27,145 bases of DNA from CAG-390 sp964590755. GTDB lineage: Bacteria; Bacillota; Clostridia; Oscillospirales; CAG-272. The first letter of the stretch is position 1, and every line of letters starts with the position of its first letter. The stretch spans positions 1 through 27,145 of the forward strand of contig CAZPYK010000012.1 of NCBI GenBank assembly GCA_964590755.1, given 5' to 3'. The notes under the pieces were generated by a model. It was not told where the DNA came from, searched no databases, and saw only the letters and a program-made list of their open reading frames with translations. A program made the translations under genes and the position numbers. Shown here in pieces: positions 15,633-22,950 of the stretch.

Positions 15633-16277
15633 TTATATGTTAAAAATATGTATGAATACAAGATATACCGTCTTTAAAATTACAGTCAAGCCCTCTGCGG
15701 CAGCGAATGACAAAAGATAGATGCCGAATCTTGCGGTAAAAATTATATTTGGCACACGTTCGGAAAGTCCGCGAAAAACGACTGCGGCGCGAGATGCAAA
15801 GCATGCGGCGAGAACCGACAATATCGACATCACGCAATAAGTGAGCAGAAATATCGCGGATGATAGTAAAGGATGCTTGACGTTGATGGCTTGAGCTGCC
15901 GCCGCGGTTGCAAGCGCTCCTATCGATATGCCGAGCGCAAATCCGCGCAAGATCAGAATCGCATTACAGCCTTGATGGCATATATAAGTTACTCCGAACA
16001 TAAAAACGAGAAGCAACAATAGTGCATCGATTCTCGAAGCTTTTAAAATGATCTTTAAGACCTCAAAAAAACCGTGCACGTTTTCAAATGGCGGCAAAAA
16101 ACAATACCGTATGTATTCGGAAAGGGAAGTGCTGTATTCGTAACCGCACATGACATTGAAGATCAGCCCCATGGCCGTTCCGCATACCAACATTGCCAAA
16201 TATCGAATGGTGTCCGCATACTTTGCGGTGTTCTCGCGCAGTTCGGATCTTTTTATCTTGATATTCGATATATCCAT
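15633..16277 (-). CDS. SpoIIM-like five-helix membrane protein
   Basis: The 214-residue product starts at the ATG at 16277 with a purine-rich AAAGAGAGAG upstream; the TTG at 16313 has none. Five membrane segments are visible (about 23-40, 70-95, 105-125, 133-160 and 175-205), including 'LILRGFALGISIGAL', which resembles the conserved 'LKG...GFTVGFL' segment of SpoIIM. Bacillus SpoIIM has about the same length and number of helices. It works with SpoIID and SpoIIP to thin septal peptidoglycan during engulfment; no SpoIID or SpoIIP is in this window. Similarity is by topology and one motif, so the call is tentative. The neighbouring deacetylases and spoIIID make a sporulation setting plausible. 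Confidence 0.5.
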   Translation of the reverse strand: MDISNIKIKRSELRENTAKYADTIRYLAMLVCGTAMGLIFNVMCGYEYSTSLSEYIRYCFLPPFENVHGFFEVLKIILKASRIDALLLLLVFMFGVTYICHQGCNAILILRGFALGISIGALATAAAAQAINVKHPLLSSAIFLLTYCVMSILSVLAACFASRAAVVFRGLSERVPNIIFTARFGIYLLSFAAAEGLTVILKTVYLVFIHIFNI

Positions 16278-16351
16278 GCCCGCTCTCTCTTTCGGATAGC
16301 TCAGTATACACAAATATATGCGGATATCGGAGTAAATATATTAAGTAAATA

Positions 16352-17152
16352 TTATAATTGAGGCATTGTTTTTGTTACCGCGGTCTGCCGCAGCACTTCG
16401 AAGGCAAGCACCGATACCGCGCATGCGGTCGACAAAGAGCCCATAAACGGTCTTCCGTACTCTATTCTGATCGCTCCGTCGCATACCGAGCGCATGGCAG
16501 AAGATATGCCTCTTTTTTCTCCGCCCATAATTATCAAAAGGGGAAGAGATAGCTTGGCTTGCGTGCAGGAGATCGAATCTCGTATTTCGGAACACAGCAG
16601 TTTGTATCCGCTTTCGCGGAAATGATTCGCTGCTTGCAATGCACCGTTCGGCGTATTGTAGATCGGCATCAGTTCATATGCTCCGGCAGAAGATCGCGAA
16701 ATAATACCATCCGCGTCGATTAGGTGTGTGCCGGATACAACTATTCCGTCGGCACCGGCAGCATATAACGAGCGTATCGAATATCCAAAGCTGTAAGGAT
16801 CCTCGATGCCGTCAAAAAGCATGAAAAAACCTTTCGGCGGCAGCTTGGCTGACTCAACGGAAAGCACATATCTCTTTTGAGCTCGTAAGGCGATACCTCC
16901 ATGAGTGTTTCCGCCGGTTATTTCGTTCATATACTCGGACGCACAATAGCGAAGCGGAATATCGTATTCTGCGGATTTCGCCCTAAGATATGATATACGT
17001 CGCCTGGCGCGGTCGTTGCCGTGTAGTTTGCATTCGTCAACCAGGATCTCATCGATCTTTCTCGATGGCGCATTGTTATCAAGTGCCTTGAAGCATGCAC
17101 TGACGGCTGTTATGCCCTCGATCACAACACCGTTATCGTTGTTCGGATCCAT
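16352..17152 (-). CDS. SpoU/TrmH-family RNA 2'-O-methyltransferase, divergent
   Basis: The 266-residue product has the length and layout of RlmB/TrmH-type enzymes. An N-terminal RNA-binding part begins 'VIEGITAVSACFKAL' and ends at 'THGGIAL'. The knot domain follows: motif 1 'DPYSFGYSIR' (118-127), motif 2 'IIMGGEKRGIS' (207-217) and motif 3 'IRIEYGRPFMGSLSTACAV' (228-246). The conserved Asn of motif 1 (DPxNxGxxxR) is Ser121 and the Asn of motif 3 (SLN) is Ser241, while the catalytic Arg127 is kept. It would methylate a ribose in rRNA or tRNA if active; the substitutions make activity uncertain. The ATG at 17152 has a weak, distant GGAGA. It runs divergently from spoIIID. Confidence 0.82.
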   Translation of the reverse strand: MDPNNDNGVVIEGITAVSACFKALDNNAPSRKIDEILVDECKLHGNDRARRRISYLRAKSAEYDIPLRYCASEYMNEITGGNTHGGIALRAQKRYVLSVESAKLPPKGFFMLFDGIEDPYSFGYSIRSLYAAGADGIVVSGTHLIDADGIISRSSAGAYELMPIYNTPNGALQAANHFRESGYKLLCSEIRDSISCTQAKLSLPLLIIMGGEKRGISSAMRSVCDGAIRIEYGRPFMGSLSTACAVSVLAFEVLRQTAVTKTMPQL

Positions 17153-17232
17153 TTTTAATAATTAAAATCTCCATTAGAATTAATTTGATCTTTTTTATAA
17201 CGTGTCATTGTACGCGTTGCTCGAATCATATA

Positions 17233-17238
17233 ATTATA
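17233..17238 (-). promoter_or_regulatory. Extended -10 element of the methyltransferase gene
   Basis: On the minus strand TATAAT (17238-17233) is preceded by TGTGA, giving TG in the extended -10 position. No good -35 is found at 16-18 bases. The leader would be about 75 bases. Confidence 0.5.
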
Positions 17239-17371
17239 TCACAAACATATTTTTCATTAATGAATTTTTTTTGAATATTGAACATTATTCACGACGGCAC
17301 TTGCAAAACTGTTTCTATTGGATGCGCGCAGGTTTGCGGTGCGGTCTCGAGTGAAGAAAGGAACTTAAATA

Positions 17372-17704
17372 ATGTATATAAATGACAGAAAAGAACGTTG
17401 CGTTGAACTGGCGCACTATATGCTCGATAATCAAACGACAGTTCGGCAGGCTGCGGCGTTCTTCGGAATCAGCAAGAGCACGGTACATAAAGATATCACC
17501 GAAACGCTGAAGCGTGTAGCTCCGGCATTGTACAACGAGACTCAAGCGCTTTTGGATCTCAATAAGCGCGAGCGACATATTCGAGGCGGAGAAGCGACAA
17601 AACGAAAATACAGAGATCTGAAAAGCAGATGCTCGGACGGCCCGGAAGAAGCAAAAGATCACACTAATTCCGCGGACGGCAAAAGTTGTACATCGACAGC
17701 ATGA
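17372..17704 (+). CDS. spoIIID: Stage III sporulation protein D, transcription regulator
   Basis: The 110-residue protein starts at an ATG with GAAAGGA upstream. It carries a helix-turn-helix at about 23-44 ('TVRQAAAFFGISKSTVHKD'), then 'ALLDLNKRERHIRGGEATKRKY' split over residues 59-80. These match SpoIIID, the small DNA-binding protein that controls mother-cell genes at the sigma-E to sigma-K stage. Bacillus SpoIIID is about 93 residues; here an extra polar C-terminal tail (82-110) is present, and part of it is encoded in the 41 bases that overlap the convergent PHP-like gene. No sigma-A promoter is seen in the 220 bases upstream, which fits control by a sporulation sigma factor. Presence of this gene supports an endospore-forming organism. 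Confidence 0.95.
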   Translation: MYINDRKERCVELAHYMLDNQTTVRQAAAFFGISKSTVHKDITETLKRVAPALYNETQALLDLNKRERHIRGGEATKRKYRDLKSRCSDGPEEAKDHTNSADGKSCTSTA

Positions 17705-18392
17705 GGCGGTTAAATTCGATCTCTCCGAGATGGTTTTTCAAAGGATTGAAATGATCCCCGGTCTCGGCTTCATAAACGCCCAAACGTCTCGCGCCGGCTC
17801 CGAAGACAACTCGATGGCCGGTCTCAAGAAGATGTATGACATATTCTACCGTTTTCTCGACATCCAGTGCTCTCGTACAGAATTGAAACACGGCATTCGG
17901 AGTCTTTTCGATTGCTTTGATGTCATCCGGCGAATAAGTGAGTAGATTTCGTTCAAAGTTGGTGAATATCGGATATATGTTCAAGTGATAAGTCAACCGG
18001 TTTATATCCTTCCAGAGAATGCTGTCAAAGCACGGACAGGGAAGCGAGACAAAGATATATTTGCGCCCGAAATCTTCAAGTGCCAATGCGGATATATTTT
18101 TATCATCAAAGCATGACGGGCGCAGAACTATCTCGGCAGACAATGACCAGCGCGCGTCGCGTGGCAGGTATTCCTTGAGTGCGTGGAAAATGATATTGCG
18201 TTTTTTGATAAAGCTTTCGACTCTCGTAACTTGAGGATATGGACTGGGTGTGTAACGTGGAACAAAAACGACACGGCCGATCTCTGCGTAGGAGAGTCCG
18301 TCTATCAGTGCGGCGGCTTCCGCAAAGCTGGTTGGTCCGTCTGGGCGCATCGGCAGCGATTTATTCATGAAATCCGTGTAAATACCGCGCAT
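17664..18392 (-). CDS. PHP/CpsB-like protein with metal-binding residues lost
   Basis: The ATG at 18392 is preferred because AAAGGA at 18411-18406 is well spaced; a GTG at 18461 lies in a hairpin and has no ribosome binding site. The 242-residue protein follows CpsB/YwqE (PHP-fold tyrosine phosphatase) from end to end. 'MRGIYTDFM' aligns with 'MIDIHCHIL', 'RPDGPTSFAEA' with the 'GIDDGA...ESL' stretch, 'VPRY' (44-47) with 'TPHY', 'AEIVL' (Glu87) with the metal Glu, 'FTNFERN' (143-149) with 'LAHPERY', and 'FGAGAR' (197-201) with the 'ASDAHN' site. Nearly all metal-ligand histidines are replaced. It is therefore probably not a phosphatase, and may bind a ligand or protein instead. It is convergent with spoIIID and overlaps its end by 41 bases. 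The family match is by motif order, read by eye. Confidence 0.7.
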   Translation of the reverse strand: MRGIYTDFMNKSLPMRPDGPTSFAEAAALIDGLSYAEIGRVVFVPRYTPSPYPQVTRVESFIKKRNIIFHALKEYLPRDARWSLSAEIVLRPSCFDDKNISALALEDFGRKYIFVSLPCPCFDSILWKDINRLTYHLNIYPIFTNFERNLLTYSPDDIKAIEKTPNAVFQFCTRALDVEKTVEYVIHLLETGHRVVFGAGARRLGVYEAETGDHFNPLKNHLGEIEFNRLMLSMYNFCRPRN

Positions 18393-18458
18393 GTCTTGTT
18401 GTGCATCCTTTGAATATATGTTTAAAATGTAATAACGGAGGAGTGGATCGAAAATGGT

Positions 18459-18490
18459 CACTTGCGCAAAATCAAAGTTTTGCGCAAGTG
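18459..18490. other. 13-bp perfect inverted repeat (terminator or operator)
   Basis: CACTTGCGCAAAA at 18459-18471 and TTTTGCGCAAGTG at 18478-18490 form a perfect 13-base stem around TCAAAG. It lies 67 bases upstream of the PHP-like gene and 106 bases after the end of the membrane-anchored gene. On the minus strand ATTTT follows within four bases, so it may end that transcript. Its symmetry would also suit a regulator binding site. Confidence 0.85.
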
Positions 18491-18596
18491 AGGGAGGCGC
18501 TTTAGGGAAATTTCGGGCATGATCGTCTTAACCGCCGCCGGACGACCGGTTGAGGCGAAGATGTTTAATAAACATGCTACCAGAACCGACTCGGCG
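18491..18596. other. Gap with small inverted repeats only
   Basis: I see no open reading frame or promoter here. There is a short CGCC-CCGG-CCGG-GGCG symmetrical patch near 18531-18556 and an ATGTTT-AAT-AAACAT hairpin near 18560-18575. Together with the 13-base repeat next to it these may form the 3' end of the minus-strand transcript from 18597. Confidence 0.4.
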
Positions 18597-19310
18597 TTAG
18601 TATTGCAGACTGCTGATATATGATCTGTCGATTATCGAAAATGTGTCGTTTTCTTCTTTAATGGTCAAGTATATTCTGCGAATGGCGTCGCTGCCCATGT
18701 CGCTTCGCAGCGTTCCGTTGTTGTTCTTTATCATATAATCCAAGCCAAAGTTGTAATAACGGACTCCGCTGTCGCTCGAATCATCATACCAATATGTCAC
18801 GGCGGTTATCGTTATCGAATACAGCTTTTGCGGCGTAAAGCTTTCTTTGGGAGTCGAGTCGGTGTTTTTATAATATTCGGCACCGAAGAACGAATTGTAT
18901 TTGGATACATCTCCCGCTATCATTGCATCTATGCAATCCATCAAGAACAGTACCGGCTCGCGATATACCTCGGAAACATCTTCCATGTTATCACGTTCCA
19001 CGGACACTGTCATATAACCGTCCGGATTCGTGTAGTATATGTTTCTGTCGTATCCCATGTATACCTTGTCCTCGGTGATATCCTCATTGTAATCCGCATA
19101 ATCGAATTGATATTTGTTTTGTTGCTCTTCCGGCGCGTTATTTTCAAGTTTGGATATGAGTAATGCCACAATGCTCATTACTATAAGGATAACGCTGATA
19201 ACGGCGATCGTTATAAGCAAGTTTTTTTTGCGATCGACTGCTTTCGATTTCTTTAACGAGTGACCGCCAAAAGTCTTATTTGAATGTTTGTTTGGATAAT
19301 TATTGCTCAT
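18597..19310 (-). CDS. Membrane-anchored protein of unknown function
   Basis: The start is set at the ATG at 19310, because a promoter -35 lies on the upstream TTG at 19379 and would leave it untranscribed. The 237-residue protein has a basic cytoplasmic N-terminus, one membrane segment at about 29-53, and an outer domain of about 180 residues rich in Asp, Tyr and Asn. That domain has a helical stretch ('PVLFLMDCIDAMIAGDVSKYNSFF') and then beta-rich segments ending 'FSIIDRSYISSLQY'. This shape recalls the NTF2-like or DUF-type outer domains of many Clostridia membrane proteins, but I recognise no family. It diverges from the ApgM-like gene with back-to-back promoters. Confidence 0.78.
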   Translation of the reverse strand: MSNNYPNKHSNKTFGGHSLKKSKAVDRKKNLLITIAVISVILIVMSIVALLISKLENNAPEEQQNKYQFDYADYNEDITEDKVYMGYDRNIYYTNPDGYMTVSVERDNMEDVSEVYREPVLFLMDCIDAMIAGDVSKYNSFFGAEYYKNTDSTPKESFTPQKLYSITITAVTYWYDDSSDSGVRYYNFGLDYMIKNNNGTLRSDMGSDAIRRIYLTIKEENDTFSIIDRSYISSLQY

Positions 19311-19350
19311 TTTTGTTTGTTCCGTTGTGTTGATTTTGTTGCTTTTATTA

Positions 19351-19379
19351 ATTTTACCACTTGTTGTGTCGATTTTCAA
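19351..19379 (-). promoter_or_regulatory. Sigma-A promoter of the membrane-anchored protein
   Basis: On the minus strand TTGAAA (19379-19374) and TAAAAT (19356-19351) are 17 bases apart, with TG two bases before the -10. Transcription would begin near 19344, so translation must start at the ATG at 19310. Confidence 0.75.
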
Positions 19380-19400
19380 GTAAAAAACAGAAGTTTTTTA

Positions 19401-19429
19401 TTGCCAATCGTACTTTTTTGTGATATAAT
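19401..19429 (+). promoter_or_regulatory. Sigma-A promoter of the ApgM-like gene and downstream run
   Basis: TTGCCA at 19401-19406 and TATAAT at 19424-19429 are 17 bases apart, with TG at 19421-19422 as an extended -10. No other clear promoter is seen until after threonine synthase, so it may drive several of the following genes. Confidence 0.8.
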
Positions 19430-19471
19430 AATATGAAATTTTATACGAATTTTCGAAAGTGACATGTAATC

Positions 19472-20698
19472 ATGAAATATTTAATATTGATCCCGGACGG
19501 AATGGCAGACGAACCGGTACCCGAGCTTGGCGGTAAAACGCCAATGCAAGTTGCACATAAGCCGACTATGGACATGCTTGCACGAAAATCGCATGTCGGA
19601 ACGGTATTAAATGTTCCCGACGGTATGGTCCCGGAATCGGATACCGCAAACATGGCAATTCTGTCGTTCGATCCAAAGATCTATTCAAAAGGACGTTCGC
19701 CGCTTGAGGCGGTCAGTATGGGGATCGAAATGAAGCCCGGCGATGTTGCCGTGAGATGCAACACCGTCACTCTTTCGGACGCAGTTCCCGGTCAGCCGTA
19801 CGAAAAACGCATAATGCTTGACCACAGCGCGGATGAGATCTCCACCGATGAGGCCGCCGAGCTTATAAAGACCTTGAATGAGCATTTCGCGAATGACAAA
19901 CTGCATTTTTATACGGGTGTAAGCTATCGGCATTGTCTTATTTGGAACGGCGCCGATGAGAAATACGATTTTGTACGTCCGCATAATATAATAGATCGCG
20001 AGATAGGTGAATATCTGCCCGATGCGAATTCTGCCGGCGACTACCTGAATTTGATGCGCGAAGGAGCGAAATTGCTCGAAACACATCCGATAAATACGGC
20101 ACGACGTGAGTTGGGGCTGAAGCCCGCAAACGCCATTTGGCTTTGGAGCGCCGGAACCAAGCCCGCTCTTCCCTCTTTCTTTGAGAAATTCGGCCTTAAG
20201 GCTACCGTCGTGTCAGCCGTTGACCTTATAAAAGGCATAGGAATGTGCGCAGGTATGGAAGTGGTTGATGTTGTTGGCGCGACGGGAAATATCCATACAA
20301 ATTTCAGCGGCAAAGCCGAAGCGGCGATAAACGCCTTTAAAAACGGTTCCGAACTTGTCTATGTGCATGTTGAGGCTCCGGATGAATGCGGACATCGCGC
20401 CGAGATCGAAAACAAAGTACGTGCGATCGAGCTTATTGACGATAAGATCCTGAATCCCGTGTTGGCTTATCTTGAATGCTGTGGTGAAGATTTCGGCATT
20501 ATGGTGTTGCCGGATCATCCCACGCCGCTTTGCAAGCGCACGCACACCTCGGATCCCGTCCCTTATTTTATGTATTCCGGCAGCAAAAACAGCAACGGCG
20601 TTGAATGCTTCACCGAAGCCGCCGCGATTGCCGAGTGCGCATTCACTGCGGACGGCTCAGAATTGATGCAAGCCTTTATAGATTATTGCAATTCATAA
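19472..20698 (+). CDS. ApgM-like phosphoglycerate mutase family protein / proposed homoserine kinase
   Basis: The 408-residue product belongs to the archaeal-type cofactor-independent phosphoglycerate mutase family. It opens 'LILIPDGMADEPVPELGGKTP', has the nucleophile Ser56 in 'PESDTANMAILSFDP', 'GRSPLEAVSMGI', 'VEAPDECGH' and 'LPDHPTPLCKRTHTSDP' for the two metal sites. Within this family a subgroup found beside threonine genes has been proposed to be a homoserine kinase (TIGR02535). Threonine synthase lies 3.7 kb downstream in the same direction, and no GHMP-type homoserine kinase is in the window. So the protein either interconverts 2- and 3-phosphoglycerate or phosphorylates homoserine; context leans to the second. 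Only a weak AAAGTG precedes the ATG. Confidence 0.85.
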   Translation: MKYLILIPDGMADEPVPELGGKTPMQVAHKPTMDMLARKSHVGTVLNVPDGMVPESDTANMAILSFDPKIYSKGRSPLEAVSMGIEMKPGDVAVRCNTVTLSDAVPGQPYEKRIMLDHSADEISTDEAAELIKTLNEHFANDKLHFYTGVSYRHCLIWNGADEKYDFVRPHNIIDREIGEYLPDANSAGDYLNLMREGAKLLETHPINTARRELGLKPANAIWLWSAGTKPALPSFFEKFGLKATVVSAVDLIKGIGMCAGMEVVDVVGATGNIHTNFSGKAEAAINAFKNGSELVYVHVEAPDECGHRAEIENKVRAIELIDDKILNPVLAYLECCGEDFGIMVLPDHPTPLCKRTHTSDPVPYFMYSGSKNSNGVECFTEAAAIAECAFTADGSELMQAFIDYCNS

Positions 20699-20737
20699 GC
20701 AGGTATTAATAAAAATTCCGAAAAAGGATAAAAAATC

Positions 20738-21394
20738 ATGTTTACGAAAAAAAACAGATCGCCGAATCCGGACGAAAAGGTGTCGGCCGTGCAGCAGGAA
20801 GAAAAGCAGTCGGTAATTGCGGAAGCGTTTGACTATTACGAGCTTTGCTTGCTCTCAATATGTGCGGTGATCATTATTTTCAGCTTTTTTATTCGGCTCA
20901 ATCGTGTTGACGGTCAATCAATGGAGGATACTCTCCACGACGGCGATATGCTTGTTGTTTCCGACCTGTTTTACACGCCGAGTCGCGGAGATGTCATTGT
21001 ATTTCACCAAACGGGAAACCAAGACGAGAATATTAATTCAAGCTCGTTGAATGAGCCCGTGGTTAAGCGTGTCATAGCAACCGCCGGAGAATGGATAGAT
21101 ATCAAGCTCGAAGACGATAAGCTTGTTGTGACCGTATGGGATGAAAAAATGGAAAACGCACGTATCCTCGAAGAGGATTATGCCGCTTACAAGAAGCCTC
21201 AGATGTGGAATCCCACGGGATATCACGAATACCCCGTGCAGATTCCCGAGGGACACGTCTTTGTTATGGGAGATAACAGATGGCATTCGTCCGACAGTCG
21301 ATCCGCATTGATCGGACTTGTGGATTGCAGGCGCATACTCGGGCATGTTCTCTTGCGCTTGACGCCGTTTGATAAATTCGGAGCAGTTGATTAA
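20738..21394 (+). CDS. lepB: Signal peptidase I
   Basis: A 218-residue S26-family protein with one N-terminal membrane segment (about 36-53). The catalytic Ser61 is in 'VDGQSMEDTL', the general base Lys110 in 'PVVKRVIATAGE', and the conserved 'VMGDNRWHSSDSR' box follows near 170-185. It removes signal peptides from secreted proteins outside the membrane. The N-terminus is extended by about 30 polar residues relative to the shortest homologues. AAAAAGGAT precedes the ATG. RbgA starts one base after its stop, an arrangement common in Firmicutes (lepB-rbgA-rnhB), so the genes form one operon. Confidence 0.96.
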   Translation: MFTKKNRSPNPDEKVSAVQQEEKQSVIAEAFDYYELCLLSICAVIIIFSFFIRLNRVDGQSMEDTLHDGDMLVVSDLFYTPSRGDVIVFHQTGNQDENINSSSLNEPVVKRVIATAGEWIDIKLEDDKLVVTVWDEKMENARILEEDYAAYKKPQMWNPTGYHEYPVQIPEGHVFVMGDNRWHSSDSRSALIGLVDCRRILGHVLLRLTPFDKFGAVD

Positions 21395-21395
21395 A

Positions 21396-22286
21396 ATGGG
21401 AATTCAATCAAAACAAATACAGTGGTTTCCGGGGCACATGGCCAAGACTCGCCGTATGATAGGCGAGCATCTTTCGCTCGTCGATGCGGTCATTGAGTTG
21501 CTTGATGCGCGTATCCCCGCCAGCTCGCGTAACCCCGAGATCGACAGACTATGCGGGAACAAACCTCGTGTTGTCGTGTTGAACAAATCCGGACTTGCAG
21601 ATGCGGATATAACGTCCGAGTGGGTAAAAAAATACACCAAGGACGGAATAATATGTATTGCTTGCGATTGTATTTCCGGAATGGGAATATCGAAAGTGGC
21701 ACCGACACTGCGCGAGCTTTGCGCCGAAAAGCTTGACCGATATCGCGCAAAGGGGATGGACGGTCGACGCCTTAAGACCATGGTCTTGGGAATCCCCAAT
21801 GTCGGTAAATCCTCGTTGATCAATCGATTGACAGGCTCAAAAAAGACAAGAGTGGAAAATCGTCCCGGTGTGACGCTGGATAAGCAATGGGTGGCAACTT
21901 CACAGGGATTCGACATGCTCGATATGCCCGGAGTGCTCTGGCCTAAATTTGACGATCGCAGAGTCGCGGAAAATTTGGCTCTCACCGGTGCCATAAAGGA
22001 TGCCATACTTGATCCCGAAGAACTTGCGAGTGTGCTGTGCAGTCGAATTTACACGATTTCTCCGGAACTTTTGATCGAGCGTTATAAGCTTGGTTCGGAG
22101 CTTGACGCCGAGCTAAGAGGATACGAGATCCTTGAGCTTATCGGCAAAAAGCGCGGGTATCTTTTGCGCGGCGGCGAGGCGGATCTTGAGAGGACCGCGA
22201 AAATGCTTCTCGATGAGTTCAGGGGGGCCAAGATCGGGCGAATATCTCTTGAAACACCGAAAGTTCCAAAGTCGACCGCAAAATAA
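21396..22286 (+). CDS. rbgA: Ribosome biogenesis GTPase RbgA/YlqF with altered G4 motif
   Basis: The ATG at 21396 is chosen (GGAG twelve bases upstream) over a TTG at 21369 inside lepB. The 296-residue protein is a circularly permuted GTPase that helps late assembly of the 50S ribosomal subunit. It opens 'IQWFPGHMAKTRR', the family signature. G-motifs run G4-G5-G1-G2-G3: NKSG (63-66), 'GIPNVGKSS' (132-140), Thr160 and 'DMPG' (176-179). The G4 motif NKxD has Gly66 in place of Asp, the residue that normally reads guanine. A C-terminal RNA-binding ANTAR-like helical part (about 200-285) is present. Everything else looks normal. Confidence 0.94.
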   Translation: MGIQSKQIQWFPGHMAKTRRMIGEHLSLVDAVIELLDARIPASSRNPEIDRLCGNKPRVVVLNKSGLADADITSEWVKKYTKDGIICIACDCISGMGISKVAPTLRELCAEKLDRYRAKGMDGRRLKTMVLGIPNVGKSSLINRLTGSKKTRVENRPGVTLDKQWVATSQGFDMLDMPGVLWPKFDDRRVAENLALTGAIKDAILDPEELASVLCSRIYTISPELLIERYKLGSELDAELRGYEILELIGKKRGYLLRGGEADLERTAKMLLDEFRGAKIGRISLETPKVPKSTAK

Positions 22287-22308
22287 AAATGTAAGGAGAA
22301 GGTTCTCG

Positions 22309-22950
22309 ATGAATTCAAAACGGACCACAAAAAAGCAACTTTGCTACAGCATTGAAACCGAGCTTGCCAATGGCGGCTTCGAGCGTACATGCGGTGTCGA
22401 TGAAGCGGGACGCGGACCGCTTTGCGGCCCGGTCGTCGCCGCAGCGTGCGTTTTGCCGCTTGGCGTTGAAATAAAGGGGCTCAACGATTCAAAAAAGCTT
22501 TCTCCGCATCGACGCGAAGAACTGTTTGAGGTCATTAAGGCCGAAGCGATCGATTACGCCGTTGCCGAGGCATCTGTCGAGGAGATAGACGAGCTCAATA
22601 TATTGGAAGCTACCTTATTGGCAATGCGACGCGCGGTGGCATCATTGAAGGTGCATCCGGATTATTTGCTCGTGGACGGAAACATTTATCGCGATTTTGA
22701 TATTCCGGGAAGATCGGTAATAGGCGGCGACGGTATATCCCCATCTATTGCCGCGGCGTCTATTCTTGCAAAGGTAACGCGTGACAGGATATGCACAGAG
22801 CTTGACAGAGAGTATCCTCAGTACGGAATTGCAAAGCACAAGGGATACGGAACACCTGCTCACAAAGAGGCGCTTGAAACATTCGGCCCGTGCAAGATCT
22901 ATCGCAAGCAATTCATTCGCTTTTTGAACAAAAAAGATGAAACCGTTTAA
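22309..22950 (+). CDS. rnhB: Ribonuclease HII
   Basis: The ATG at 22309 follows a good AAGGAG; an open frame reaching back to 22132 overlaps rbgA and has no start signal. The 213-residue enzyme cuts RNA in RNA/DNA hybrids, mainly single ribonucleotides in DNA. Its active-site residues are all present: Asp31 and Glu32 in 'GVDEAGRGPLCGPV', Asp123 in 'LLVDGN', and Asp159 in 'SILAKVTRDR'. It lies 22 bases after rbgA, and its last 14 bases overlap yraN. Confidence 0.96.
   Translation: MNSKRTTKKQLCYSIETELANGGFERTCGVDEAGRGPLCGPVVAAACVLPLGVEIKGLNDSKKLSPHRREELFEVIKAEAIDYAVAEASVEEIDELNILEATLLAMRRAVASLKVHPDYLLVDGNIYRDFDIPGRSVIGGDGISPSIAAASILAKVTRDRICTELDREYPQYGIAKHKGYGTPAHKEALETFGPCKIYRKQFIRFLNKKDETV

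Noticed and set aside
16313..16320. The same CATATATT upstream of the SpoIIM-like gene, suggestive of sigma-E control
   Set aside because: The distance to the start is acceptable, but no convincing -35 was found and an 8-base AT-rich match is weak on its own.
18413..18420. CATATATT on the minus strand, close to the sigma-E -10 pattern, upstream of the PHP-like gene
   Set aside because: It lies one base from the AAAGGA ribosome binding site, so a transcript starting from it would lack that site.
18393..18461. GTG start adding 23 residues to the PHP-like protein
   Set aside because: No ribosome binding site, the codon is at the edge of a hairpin, and the shorter form begins exactly where CpsB-type proteins begin.
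22132..22308. N-terminal extension of 59 residues on RNase HII
   Set aside because: It overlaps rbgA, does not resemble the family, and the ATG at 22309 has a strong AAGGAG.
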